Shown piece by piece: positions 37,294 to 45,064 of a stretch of DNA of 64,000 nt. The translations under genes were made by a program, and so were the position numbers. This DNA is from Fervidifonticultor_A tertius (GTDB lineage Bacteria > Sysuimicrobiota > Sysuimicrobiia > Sysuimicrobiales > Humicultoraceae). Numbering within the stretch: the stretch's first letter is position 1; each line of letters starts with the position of its first letter. Location of the stretch: assembly GCA_031459235.1 (NCBI GenBank), contig JAVKIY010000007.1, forward strand, positions 1-64,000, read 5' to 3'. Below the pieces are notes generated by a model that saw nothing but the letters and a program-made list of their open reading frames with translations, had not been told where the DNA came from and ran no database searches.

Positions 37294-38991
37294 CTAGCGG
37301 GCTCCCTTCCGCACGGTGACGCGGCGCACCACCAGGTCGGCGGCCCGGTTGCCGGCGGTGTTGATCGCAAAGTCCCAGCCCCACGTGTTGGCCATCGTGG
37401 CGTCGGTCAGGCGCACCGTCACCGTCCGCCAGCCGTCGCCGGGCTCGAGCCACTGCCACGGCGTGAACCGGTAGCCGCCCGTCGAGTCGTAGAGAAGGTT
37501 GAAGCCGACCTGGCCCGCAACCCCAGGCGCCAGGACCTCGAGGATGACCTCCACAGGCACCCGGCCCTCGGCGAAGTACAGGAAAGTGTCGTCGATGTCG
37601 AAGTAGACGTAGATCACCTGCCGCGCCACGCTGGTTTGCACGGCTTCCTCCCCGCCTACGTCCACGGGCTCGACGGCGCCGTTGCGCCGGGCGCGGTACG
37701 GCAGGTTGTACAGGCCCCGCTCGTCCCCCACCCGGCCGAGGCGTGCGGAGACTTCAGCGGCCCTGGCGTAGTCGCGGTCGGGCGCCACCACTGGCAGCCA
37801 CGGTCCACGCGCGGCCGTGGCCCGGGCCTCCTCCGCAAACGCCGCCGGGAGGCCGCTCACCACCACGGGTGCCGGGCCGAGGCGCAGCAGCGCCCGGCCG
37901 TCGCGCACCTCCTGGTCGACCGCCGCGCCGTCGAGGGCGACCGCGCGCGCCGTGCCCGGGACGTCGAACAGCCGGCCGGGGGCCGTGGCCCAGGCGAGCG
38001 CCACGGCCTCGCCCGAGCCGTCGCGCGGGCCGAGGACCACCGCGTAGGTGTCTGGGTCGCGGATCAGGTAACCCGCGAACGGTCGGGCCAGCACCACGGA
38101 GGCGGCCCGGAGGTGAATCAGGTCACCCAGCGTGAGCGCGTGGACGCGCTCGACCCCGGCCGCCTGCGCCACCGCGAGCAGCCGGGCCCACGCCGCGGCC
38201 GACGAAGGGACACCGTCGGCCGGCGGTGTCCAGTCGATCCAGATCGCCTTGCGGGCGGGCCGTGCCCGCTCGCCGAGTACCGCCAGCGGCCGCAGCAGCA
38301 TCTCGGGCCCAAACCCCTGCGGGCTGAGCGCGACCGCGTCGAAAGCGGCCGGCGCGTCCTGGATCATCCGCGTGATGAACCCCAAATCCACGCCGCCCGG
38401 CGTGGCGAGCGCGACGCGCGCCGAGGGATCGGCGGCGCGCAGCCGGGCGCTGGCGCCGCGCAGCAGTGCGAGGTACTCGGTACCGGTACCGCGGAACTGG
38501 GGCAGCCCGATCTGCGTCCACACCTGCCACTCGCCAACCCGTCCCCGGTACCGCGCGGCCGCCGCGGCGACGAAGCGCTCCCAGTCGGCGACCTCGCGGG
38601 GCGGCTGCCGCGAGTAGACCTCGGCGCGCGTCAGGTCCGCGCCGGTGCCGATGCTCGCCCAACGCGGCGTGTGCGCGAGCACGAGCACAACCCGCAGGCC
38701 CTGTTGCGCGGCCTCGGCCACGGCACGGTCGAGGGCGGTCCAGTCGAGCCGGCCGCGGTCCGCCTCGATCAGGCTCCAGTCCGCCAGCACTTTGACCGCG
38801 CGGACGCCGACCTCGCGGGCCGCCGGCGGCAGCGGTCCGCCGGCGAGGCCCAGCCCGAGCTGCGTGGCCGGCGGGGCGGGCGCACCGGGCCCCTGGCCCA
38901 AAACCGCAGGGGCCAGCGACGCCGTCAGGGCCACCGCGACGATGGTCGCTGCGATCACGGGTGGCCGCGAGGAGGTCCAGCCGCCGCTCAC
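37294..38991 (-). CDS. Secreted glycosidase-like (clan GH-A fold) protein lacking catalytic glutamates
   Basis: 565 residues from the GTG at 38991. A signal peptide (AATIVAVALTASLAPAVLG) precedes a TIM-barrel-like domain: VGVRAVKVLADWSLIEADRG, LDWTALDRAVAEAAQQGLRV, VLVLAHTPRWASIGTG, and the strand-4 region RVGEWQVWTQIGLPQF. GH5/GH39-type enzymes have Trp-Asn-Glu-Pro there, and this protein has Trp-Thr-Gln-Ile. The strand-7 region is AIWIDWTPPADG instead of the usual Thr-Glu. Both catalytic glutamates are therefore missing. A C-terminal beta-sandwich resembling a carbohydrate-binding module follows (VYFDIDDTFLYFAEGRVPVE, DGWRTVTVRLTDATMANTWG). Probably a non-catalytic carbohydrate-binding surface protein. 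GTGA overlap with VanZ. Confidence 0.72.
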   Translation of the reverse strand: MSGGWTSSRPPVIAATIVAVALTASLAPAVLGQGPGAPAPPATQLGLGLAGGPLPPAAREVGVRAVKVLADWSLIEADRGRLDWTALDRAVAEAAQQGLRVVLVLAHTPRWASIGTGADLTRAEVYSRQPPREVADWERFVAAAAARYRGRVGEWQVWTQIGLPQFRGTGTEYLALLRGASARLRAADPSARVALATPGGVDLGFITRMIQDAPAAFDAVALSPQGFGPEMLLRPLAVLGERARPARKAIWIDWTPPADGVPSSAAAWARLLAVAQAAGVERVHALTLGDLIHLRAASVVLARPFAGYLIRDPDTYAVVLGPRDGSGEAVALAWATAPGRLFDVPGTARAVALDGAAVDQEVRDGRALLRLGPAPVVVSGLPAAFAEEARATAARGPWLPVVAPDRDYARAAEVSARLGRVGDERGLYNLPYRARRNGAVEPVDVGGEEAVQTSVARQVIYVYFDIDDTFLYFAEGRVPVEVILEVLAPGVAGQVGFNLLYDSTGGYRFTPWQWLEPGDGWRTVTVRLTDATMANTWGWDFAINTAGNRAADLVVRRVTVRKGAR

Positions 38992-39341
38992 GGTGCGCTC
39001 GCGCCGGCGCGGCGGCGCACGGGCAGCACCAGGGCGAGCGCGACGCCGATACTGTTCGCGATCAGATCGCGCACCTCGAAGTGCCGGTGTGGCGACAGTG
39101 CCTGGAGCGCCTCCAGCCCGAAACCGAACAGCCACGCGAGCGCGCCGGGAACCAGCGCGCCCCACCACAGCCCGCGCCCGCCGAGCGCGCGGCGCAGCAG
39201 CCAGGCCAGACCCAGGTAGGCCACTAGGTGCAGGGTCGTATCGCTGACGTCGAGGACATCGGGCGCCGGGGAGAGCGACCCCCAGGCGATGCCGAGCGTC
39301 CAGGCGGCGACGAGCAGCCAGTCGAAGGCACGAGAACCCAC
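38988..39341 (-). CDS. VanZ-family membrane protein
   Basis: 117 residues, about four helices. The VanZ/phosphotransbutyrylase pattern is present: WGSLSPAPDVLDVSDTTLHL then VAYLGLAWLLRRAL, and GFGLEALQALSPHRHFEVRD followed by LIANSIGVALALVL (conserved Glu-x-x-Gln-x7-R and D-x-x-x-N). VanZ proteins confer mild teicoplanin resistance in some hosts; most homologues have unknown envelope roles. It is the first gene of a pair with the glycosidase-like gene. It is divergent from pdaD across 134 bases in which I see no clear promoter. Confidence 0.85.
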   Translation of the reverse strand: MGSRAFDWLLVAAWTLGIAWGSLSPAPDVLDVSDTTLHLVAYLGLAWLLRRALGGRGLWWGALVPGALAWLFGFGLEALQALSPHRHFEVRDLIANSIGVALALVLPVRRRAGASAP

Positions 39342-39475
39342 AACGGCTCCTGGTTCGGTGTGCAGCGTGCGGTCCCTCTCTCTGTGAGATACCCGACGGG
39401 CAGGAAGGCCACACCTCGGATGGAATAGAAGCGCCTTGTGCCCCCGGGGCCAACCCTCAGCCAGGAGGACCGACC

Positions 39476-39937
39476 ATGTGGATGGTTCCGCGCGCCGTGA
39501 CCGTCGTGGCCGGCGCGGGCGAAGGCGCGACCGACCTCAATGCGTTCGACCACGCGCTGCTGGACGCCGGCATCGCGAACCTGAACTTCCTGCGCGTGAC
39601 CAGTATCTTCCCGCAGGGCGCGCGGGTGGTGCCGATGCGCCCGTTCGTCCCGGGCACGCTGATGCCCGCGGTCTATGCCCGCATCAGCCGGCACACCCCC
39701 GGCGAGCGCATCGCGGCCGCGGTGGGCGTCGGGATCGGCGAGGAAGGGTACGGCGTCATCATGGAGCACTCGCACACCGGCACCGCTGAGAACGCCGAGG
39801 AGATCGTCCGGAAGATGGTCGCCGACGCCATGGCCGCCCGCGGCCTGCATCTCCGGGAGATCGTGATCGGCGCGAAGGACCACGTGGTGCAGCGGATGGG
39901 CTGCGTGGTCGCCGCGGTCCTGTTCTGGCCGGACTGA
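39476..39937 (+). CDS. pdaD: Pyruvoyl-dependent arginine decarboxylase
   Basis: 153 residues. The proenzyme cleaves itself before a serine that becomes the pyruvoyl group; here the site is FLRVTSIFPQGA, with Ser43 preceded by Thr rather than the more common Ser. Other family parts are GAGEGATDLNAFDHALLDAG, ERIAAAVGVGIGEEGYGVIM and EHSHTGTAENAEEIVRKMV, where Glu97 is the expected proton donor. It makes agmatine from arginine. The start follows AGGAGG. Next genes are speE and speB, so a complete arginine-to-polyamine module apart from S-adenosylmethionine decarboxylase. Confidence 0.94.
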   Translation: MWMVPRAVTVVAGAGEGATDLNAFDHALLDAGIANLNFLRVTSIFPQGARVVPMRPFVPGTLMPAVYARISRHTPGERIAAAVGVGIGEEGYGVIMEHSHTGTAENAEEIVRKMVADAMAARGLHLREIVIGAKDHVVQRMGCVVAAVLFWPD

Positions 39938-39950
39938 CGGGGGATCGGGC

Positions 39951-40799
39951 GTGAGCGCGGAGTGGATCACCGACATGGGCGGCCCGGGCTTCGCCCACAT
40001 CTACCGGGTGGACGCGCTGCTGCACGACAGCCAGTCGCCCTACCAGCGCGTGCGCGTCATCCAGAATAGCGACTTCGGGCGGATGCTCGTGCTCGACGAC
40101 GCCGTCCAGACCACCGAGGGGGACGACTTCATCTACCACGAGCTGCTGGCGCACGTGCCGCTGTGCGCCCATCCCGCGCCGCGGCGGGTGCTCATCGTCG
40201 GCGGGGGCGACGGCGGGCTCCTGCGCGAGGCCCTGCGCCACCCGATCGAGCACGCGACCATGGTCGAGCTCGACCGTGCGGTCGTGGACGTCGCGCGGCG
40301 GTTCATGCCCTCGATCCCCGGCGCGGCGTTCGACGACCCCCGCGCGCGCCTGGTCATCGACGACGGCATCCGGTTCGCGCGCGAGTCGAGCGAGGCGTTC
40401 GACGTGGCGCTGGTGGACTCCACCGACCCCAAGGGGCCCTCGCTCGGCCTGTTCTCATCCGCGTTCTACGGCGACCTGGCGCGCCGGCTGGGCCCGGCCG
40501 GCGTGCTCGCGGTACAGAGCGGGTCGCCGCTCTACCAGCAGGACGTCGTGGCGATGGTGCGCCGGCACATGCGGCCCCACTTCGCGTGGGTGCGCACGTA
40601 TCTCGGGACCGTTCCCACCTACCCCGGCACGCTCTGGTCGTTCACGATCGGCTCGCAGGCGCGCGACCCGGCCGCGGTCGGGGCCGACGAGGTCGCCTCG
40701 CGCTTGGCGGGCATGGCGACCCGCTACTACACGGCCAGCCGCCACGCGGCACTGTTCGACCTGCCGCCCTTCGTCCGCGAGGCCGTCGGGCCGGACTAG
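39951..40799 (+). CDS. speE: Spermidine synthase-type aminopropyltransferase
   Basis: 282 residues from the GTG at 39951. Motifs are YQRVRVIQNSDFGRMLVLDD with DDFIYHELLAHVPL, VLIVGGGDGGLLREALRHP (decarboxylated-SAM binding), MVELDRAVVDVARRFMPSIP, and ALVDSTDPKGPSLGLFSSAF (catalytic Asp region). The enzyme transfers aminopropyl groups. Since agmatine is made by the gene before and an agmatinase-type ureohydrolase follows, it may act on putrescine or directly on agmatine, as in several thermophiles; the sequence does not settle which. Confidence 0.95.
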   Translation: MSAEWITDMGGPGFAHIYRVDALLHDSQSPYQRVRVIQNSDFGRMLVLDDAVQTTEGDDFIYHELLAHVPLCAHPAPRRVLIVGGGDGGLLREALRHPIEHATMVELDRAVVDVARRFMPSIPGAAFDDPRARLVIDDGIRFARESSEAFDVALVDSTDPKGPSLGLFSSAFYGDLARRLGPAGVLAVQSGSPLYQQDVVAMVRRHMRPHFAWVRTYLGTVPTYPGTLWSFTIGSQARDPAAVGADEVASRLAGMATRYYTASRHAALFDLPPFVREAVGPD

Positions 40800-40802
40800 C
40801 CG

Positions 40803-41621
40803 ATGCCGTTCCTGGGCGCCCGCTCGCACGCACGGCCGGCGGCCGTGGTGCTCGGCGCACCCTACGACGCCACGGCCACGCACCGCCGCGGGGCGCGCGC
40901 CGCGCCCGCCGCGATCCGCTGGGCATCCGACGCGATCGAGACCTACAGCCCGCTGCGGGGCCGCGACCTGGACGATCTCGCCCTGGCCGATGCCGGCGAC
41001 GTGGATCTCGACGGCTGCACACCGGAGGCCGCGGTGGCCCGGGTGCGCGACGCGATCGCGGCCGCACCCGGGCTGCCGCTACTGCTGGGCGGGGAGCACA
41101 CGGTCACCGCAGGCGCCGTGACCGCGCTCGCCGCCAGACACCCGGACCTGGCGGTCATCGCGGTGGACGCCCACCTGGACCTGCGGGAGGAGTACGACGG
41201 CCACCGGTGGTCGCACGCCACGACACTGCGGCGGGTCGGCGAGCTCGTCGGGTTCGAGCGTCTGGTCGTGCTGGGCGCGCGATCGGGCACGCGCGCCGAG
41301 TGGGCGGCCGCGCATGCGCTGGCCCACTGCGCCCGCACCGGCGCGCTGCCCGACCACGTCTGGGCCGGTCTCGCCGACCGGCCGCTCTACCTCTCGGTGG
41401 ACGTGGACGGGTTCGACCCCTCGGTGGCGCCGGGCACCGGCAACCCCGAGCCGCTGGGGCTGTCGGTATCCGATGTCGTCGCGCTGGTGGAGGTGCTGCG
41501 CCGCGGCCGCGTGGTCGGCTGTGACCTCGTCGAGGTCAGTCCCCCGCACGATCCCTCGGGCCAGACCGTCATGCTCGCGGCCTGGCTCGCTCGCGAGCTG
41601 CTGCTGGCGTTCTGCGGCTGA
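40803..41621 (+). CDS. speB: Agmatinase-family ureohydrolase
   Basis: 272 residues. The binuclear manganese site is visible: LLGGEHTVTAG, VIAVDAHLDLREEYDG, WSHATTLRRV and LYLSVDVDGFDPSVAPGTGN, with the closing DLVEVSPPHDPSGQT. It hydrolyses agmatine to putrescine and urea, or N1-aminopropylagmatine to spermidine and urea. ATG at 40803 is 3 bases after the speE stop. It converges with the dipeptidase gene. Confidence 0.94.
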   Translation: MPFLGARSHARPAAVVLGAPYDATATHRRGARAAPAAIRWASDAIETYSPLRGRDLDDLALADAGDVDLDGCTPEAAVARVRDAIAAAPGLPLLLGGEHTVTAGAVTALAARHPDLAVIAVDAHLDLREEYDGHRWSHATTLRRVGELVGFERLVVLGARSGTRAEWAAAHALAHCARTGALPDHVWAGLADRPLYLSVDVDGFDPSVAPGTGNPEPLGLSVSDVVALVEVLRRGRVVGCDLVEVSPPHDPSGQTVMLAAWLARELLLAFCG

Positions 41622-41657
41622 CGACTGCCGCGCGCCGCCGCCGGCGCCGTCTTTGCA

Positions 41658-42593
41658 CTATGCCCAGACCTGGCGGAAGACCCGCAGGGCGTTGCCGCCC
41701 AGGATCTTGTGGATGTGCTCGGGCGCATGCCCGCGGGCCCGCAGGCCGGCCGACAGGTTCGGCAGCTTCGACGCGTCCTCCAGGCCGGCGGGCGCCTGCG
41801 GGATACCGTCGTAGTCCGAGCCAAGGGCGACGTGGTCGGCGCCCATGACCGTCGCCATATACTCGATGTGATCGAGCACCCGGTCAAGCGAGGCGGCGCC
41901 CAAGAAGCCGGGATAGAAGTTGACGCCGACCACACCGCCGCGCTGCGCGATCGCCCGGAGCTGCGCGTCGGTCAGGTTCCGGGGGTGCGGGTGCAGGGCC
42001 CAGGCGTTCGAGTGCGAGGCGACCACCGGGCCGCGCGCGACGTCCATCAGGTCCCAGAACGACGCCTCGGAGAGGTGCGAGGCATCGATCACCATGCCCA
42101 GCTCCTCCATGCGCCGAACCACGGCCCGACCCAGATCGGTCAGCCCGCCGTGCTGCCGGCCGAGCACGCCGTCACCGAGCGGGTTGCTGGGGTTCCACGT
42201 CAGGCCGAGCATCCGCACGCCCTGCCGGTAGAGGTCGTCGAGGGCCTCCAGCCGGCCGCCCAGCGCGTCGCCGTTCTCGACGGACAGCACGGCGGCCACC
42301 TTGCCGGCGCCGCAGGCTTCCTCGATCGAGGCGACCGTCGTCGCATGCACCACGGCCTCGGGGCTGGCCTCGACCGACGCCCGGAACGCCTCGATCAACT
42401 CGCGCGCGCGCTGTGGGCCGCGCGGTGCGAGTCGGGGGGCCACGTAGGCCGCAAAGACCTGGACGCCCACCCCACCCTCTCGCAAGCGTGGCAGGTCAAC
42501 ATGCCCCCGGGCCGAACGCTCGGCCAGGCGCCGCGTCCCGGACTGGATATCGAGAAGGGTGTCGCAGTGCAGATCGACCACGACGGGGGACAT
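41658..42593 (-). CDS. Membrane-dipeptidase-family (M19) peptidase
   Basis: 311 residues from the ATG at 42593. Zinc ligands and motifs of renal-dipeptidase-like enzymes are present: VVDLHCDTLLDI (His-x-Asp), VAAVLSVENGDALGGRLEAL (bridging Glu), GVRMLGLTWNPSNPLGDGVL, GMVIDASHLSEASFWDLMDV, VVASHSNAWALHPHPRNLTD and HVALGSDYDGIPQAP. There is no signal peptide, so it is cytoplasmic and probably cleaves dipeptides, possibly with D-residues. It is the last gene of the run beginning with the ECF sigma factor, 20 bases after the MazG-like gene. Confidence 0.93.
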   Translation of the reverse strand: MSPVVVDLHCDTLLDIQSGTRRLAERSARGHVDLPRLREGGVGVQVFAAYVAPRLAPRGPQRARELIEAFRASVEASPEAVVHATTVASIEEACGAGKVAAVLSVENGDALGGRLEALDDLYRQGVRMLGLTWNPSNPLGDGVLGRQHGGLTDLGRAVVRRMEELGMVIDASHLSEASFWDLMDVARGPVVASHSNAWALHPHPRNLTDAQLRAIAQRGGVVGVNFYPGFLGAASLDRVLDHIEYMATVMGADHVALGSDYDGIPQAPAGLEDASKLPNLSAGLRARGHAPEHIHKILGGNALRVFRQVWA

Positions 42594-42613
42594 GCGGACC
42601 TCCCGGACCGCGG

Positions 42614-42904
42614 CTACAGCGAGCCCGGGCAGGCGCAAGGGCTGGCCCCGCACTTGGGGCAGCCGGCGGCGTATCGGGACGCGGCGCGGGCCACATCGAC
42701 GCCAGCCAGGGAGGCGACCGTGGCCGTCCAGGCCAGCACGTCGCTGACCTCCACCTCCAACCGCGCGGGGTCGCGATCGCGCAGCGCCCGCGCGAGCTCG
42801 CCCACCTCCTCCACGAGCCAGCGGAACGCGGCATCGGTGCCCCGCGCCCGGTCGCGGCCCCCGTAGGTCAGCTCGATTTGCCGCTGGAACTCGGCCAGGG
42901 TCAC
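42614..42904 (-). CDS. MazG-like nucleotide pyrophosphohydrolase with a cysteine-rich tail
   Basis: 96 residues from the GTG at 42904. The MazG/all-alpha NTP-PPase metal pattern is RWLVEEVGELARAL followed by LEVEVSDVLAWTATVASLAG (EExxE...ExxD). The last 16 residues hold four cysteines (GCPKCGASPCACPGSL), a possible zinc ribbon not part of the standard domain. Members hydrolyse non-canonical or excess nucleoside triphosphates. It overlaps the RseB-like gene by 4 bases, so it is translated with the sigma-factor operon and may belong to the same stress response. Confidence 0.88.
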   Translation of the reverse strand: MTLAEFQRQIELTYGGRDRARGTDAAFRWLVEEVGELARALRDRDPARLEVEVSDVLAWTATVASLAGVDVARAASRYAAGCPKCGASPCACPGSL

Positions 42905-43938
42905 GGCGCCGCCTTCCCGACGGCGGATGCGAGCGCGATCAACTCTGCCAGCGGCAGCGGGCCAACCAGGGTCAGGCGCGTGCGCGGGCCGTCCCACAGC
43001 ACCAGGCGCATGCTGCCCACCACGGCGGTGCGCGCCCCCGGCCCCAGCGCCGCCACGGCATCGCCGCGGCCGGACGGGCCGAAGCGGCCGGCCGGCGCCA
43101 CGAACAGCGAGATCACCCGCGCCCCGTCGGAGTACTGCACGTGCGCGGCCAGCACCGGACCGTCGCGGACAGGCACACCGCCCAGGAGCGCGAACCCGCC
43201 GGGCAGCGTCTGCGGTACCCGCACGGGGAAGCCGACGCCGCGCTCCAGCACCGCGAGCGGGAGCACCGGGCCGGTCACTTCGGCCTGCGTGACGATCCGC
43301 GCCCCGGCCGGGGGCCGGGGCTGGAACAGGGCGGGCGGCAGGTTCAGACCGAAGCTGATGCGCGTGAAGTACGCGGTCAGGACGAGCCCGTCCGCCGGGT
43401 CGCGCTCCTCGACGCGCAGGGCCACGCCGGTCGTACGGTCGATCCACAGCCGGCGCTCACGACCGCCGGCGCGCGGCCACAGGCTGATGACTGCGGTCGG
43501 CCGGCCGATCACCTCCTCGGTACCGAGCCACCGCGCCCCGTAGCGCTCGATCGGGAAGCTCAGCGGCGCGTCGGTCATCGGCCCGAGGGAGGGACCCACG
43601 AACACCATATGGAGGCGCGGCTCGTAGTGCCAGGCCTGCAGGCCGTCGTCGATCAGGATGCGGCCGGCCACACCTTCGGGCGAAAGGAAGTCGAGTCGGG
43701 TGCGAGCGGGCCGCTTGTGCGCCTCGTTGAGCGTGACCGTCTCCATCTCGGCGCCGCGGAGCACGGAGAGGATTTTCGTGCCCTCGTAGTCCACGATCTG
43801 CGGGGCGAGCGCCGCGTGCCGCACCACCTGCTCGATGGTCACGCCGTCCGGGGTGGGCTGCCGCGGCCCGGTCTGGGAGGCCACGGGTGCGGCGGTCGTC
43901 AGCACCGCGGCCAGGGCCAGCAGCGCCAGCCAGCTCAC
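42901..43938 (-). CDS. RseB/MucB-like periplasmic sigma-E regulator
   Basis: 345 residues from the GTG at 43938. A signal peptide (WLALLALAAVLTTAAPVASQ) is followed by a lipoprotein-localisation-like fold: VDYEGTKILSVLRGAEMETV, RTRLDFLSPEGVAGRILIDD, WLGTEEVIGRPTAVISLWPR, RRLWIDRTTGVALRVEERDP. The second domain (FPVRVPQTLPGGFALLGGVP, LAAHVQYSDGARVISLFVAP) corresponds to the RseB C-terminal part. RseB senses envelope lipid or protein damage and protects the anti-sigma factor from proteolysis. It overlaps the anti-sigma gene by 4 bases. Confidence 0.85.
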   Translation of the reverse strand: MSWLALLALAAVLTTAAPVASQTGPRQPTPDGVTIEQVVRHAALAPQIVDYEGTKILSVLRGAEMETVTLNEAHKRPARTRLDFLSPEGVAGRILIDDGLQAWHYEPRLHMVFVGPSLGPMTDAPLSFPIERYGARWLGTEEVIGRPTAVISLWPRAGGRERRLWIDRTTGVALRVEERDPADGLVLTAYFTRISFGLNLPPALFQPRPPAGARIVTQAEVTGPVLPLAVLERGVGFPVRVPQTLPGGFALLGGVPVRDGPVLAAHVQYSDGARVISLFVAPAGRFGPSGRGDAVAALGPGARTAVVGSMRLVLWDGPRTRLTLVGPLPLAELIALASAVGKAAP

Positions 43939-44423
43939 CGGCGTCCCCCGCGCGGGTCCTCGCCGGCCAGGCGCAGGTTGGCGTCGGTCGAAACGAGCCC
44001 GATGTAGGCCCGATCGAGGAACGGGTCCTCGGCTGCGCTCTGCACCGCGGCGCGCATGAAGAGGTCTGGGCCGACCTCGGCCGCGCGCAGCCGCGTCTGG
44101 TGGTCGCGGACAATCGGGACCGCCACCAGGACCACGGCCAGCGCCGCGGCCGCCAGGGCCAGGGTCGGCCGCGGCCGCCCGAGCCACCAGGGCCTGGTCG
44201 GCTGCGCGAGCTTGGCGAGCACCCCGGCCTCGAAGTCCGGGGGCGGGGCCGGCGCGTCCAGCGCGCCGAGGAGGCGCTTGGTCTCGCGGAAGGCCTCCAG
44301 CCGTGTCTGACACGACGGGCAGCCATCCAGGTGCCGCCTGATCTCGTCGGCCTCCGCCGGGGAGATCTCGGCGTCGAGGTAGGCACTCAGCTCGCGCTCG
44401 AACGGGTGGCTCACTTCAGGCAC
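43935..44423 (-). CDS. Zinc-binding anti-sigma factor with one membrane helix
   Basis: 162 residues. The N-terminal zinc anti-sigma motif is HPFERELSAYLDAEISPAEA followed by IRRHLDGCPSCQTRLEAF (H-x3-C-x2-C). One helix at about 88-104 (ALAAAALAVVLVAVPIV) crosses the membrane, and a short periplasmic part follows. It should hold the sigma factor inactive at the membrane. It overlaps the sigma gene by 8 bases and the RseB-like gene by 4, giving a tight sigma/anti-sigma/RseB cassette. Confidence 0.9.
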   Translation of the reverse strand: MPEVSHPFERELSAYLDAEISPAEADEIRRHLDGCPSCQTRLEAFRETKRLLGALDAPAPPPDFEAGVLAKLAQPTRPWWLGRPRPTLALAAAALAVVLVAVPIVRDHQTRLRAAEVGPDLFMRAAVQSAAEDPFLDRAYIGLVSTDANLRLAGEDPRGGRR

Positions 44424-45003
44424 CTGCCAGACTTCGTCGGATCGACCCCAGGCGCTCGCGCAGCGCGCGGCGCGCCCGGTGCAACCGTGACTTCACGGTC
44501 CCGATGGGGACACGCATCATGGACGCGATCTCCTCGTACGCGTACCCCTCCACGTCGGCGAGGACGACGACCATCCGGAGGTCCGGCGCCAGCCCGAGCA
44601 ACGCCTGCTGGATGCGGCGGTCGATGGACGCGTCCAGGACCCGCTGCTCGACGTCTGTGGCCGGGTCCGCCCGTTCCCGCTGCACTTCGCCCGAGGCGGT
44701 CGCGAGCGGCTCATCGAGCGAGTGCAGACGGACGCCGCGCCGGCGCCGGAGCAGGTCGATGTACAGGTTGGAGACGATCCGGTACAGCCATCCCTCGAGC
44801 TGCGCCTCCGGGTCGATCCGGCTCCACGCCCGCCAGACGCGGATGAACGCCTCCTGCGCCAGGTCTCGCGCATCGGCTTCATTGCCAGCCATCCGATAGG
44901 CGATCGCGTACACGTGCCGTCCGTAGCGCCCGACGAGCCGCTCGAACTCCTCGCGATCGACCGGGCCCGGCGCCGGGCCCCTGAGCTTCTGGCGTCCCGC
45001 CAA
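44416..45003 (-). CDS. ECF sigma factor (RpoE-like)
   Basis: 195 residues with region 2 (YAIAYRMAGNEADARDLAQE, then AFIRVWRAWSRIDPEAQ and WLYRIVSNLYIDLLRRRRG) and region 4 (LGLAPDLRMVVVLADVEGYA, then YEEIASMMRVPIGTVKSRLH). The only available start in frame is TTG at 45003, because an in-frame stop lies 36 bases upstream. A probable self-activated promoter (GGAACC, 16 bases, CGTAGC) ends about 33 bases before the start. It should direct envelope-stress genes together with the downstream anti-sigma and RseB-like proteins. Confidence 0.93.
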   Translation of the reverse strand: MAGRQKLRGPAPGPVDREEFERLVGRYGRHVYAIAYRMAGNEADARDLAQEAFIRVWRAWSRIDPEAQLEGWLYRIVSNLYIDLLRRRRGVRLHSLDEPLATASGEVQRERADPATDVEQRVLDASIDRRIQQALLGLAPDLRMVVVLADVEGYAYEEIASMMRVPIGTVKSRLHRARRALRERLGSIRRSLAGA

Positions 45004-45035
45004 CCTCCACCTGCGGCCGCCGATGCCTACTCCAT

Positions 45036-45063
45036 GCTACGGGGCCGGACCCACGCGGGTTCC
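45036..45063 (-). promoter_or_regulatory. ECF-type promoter of the sigma-factor operon
   Basis: On the minus strand GGAACC (45063-45058), a 16-base spacer and CGTAGC (45041-45036) match the GGAAC/CGT pattern used by RpoE-like ECF factors. It is placed so that transcription would start about 26 bases before the sigma gene, suggesting autoregulation. Confidence 0.5.
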
Positions 45064-45064
45064 G

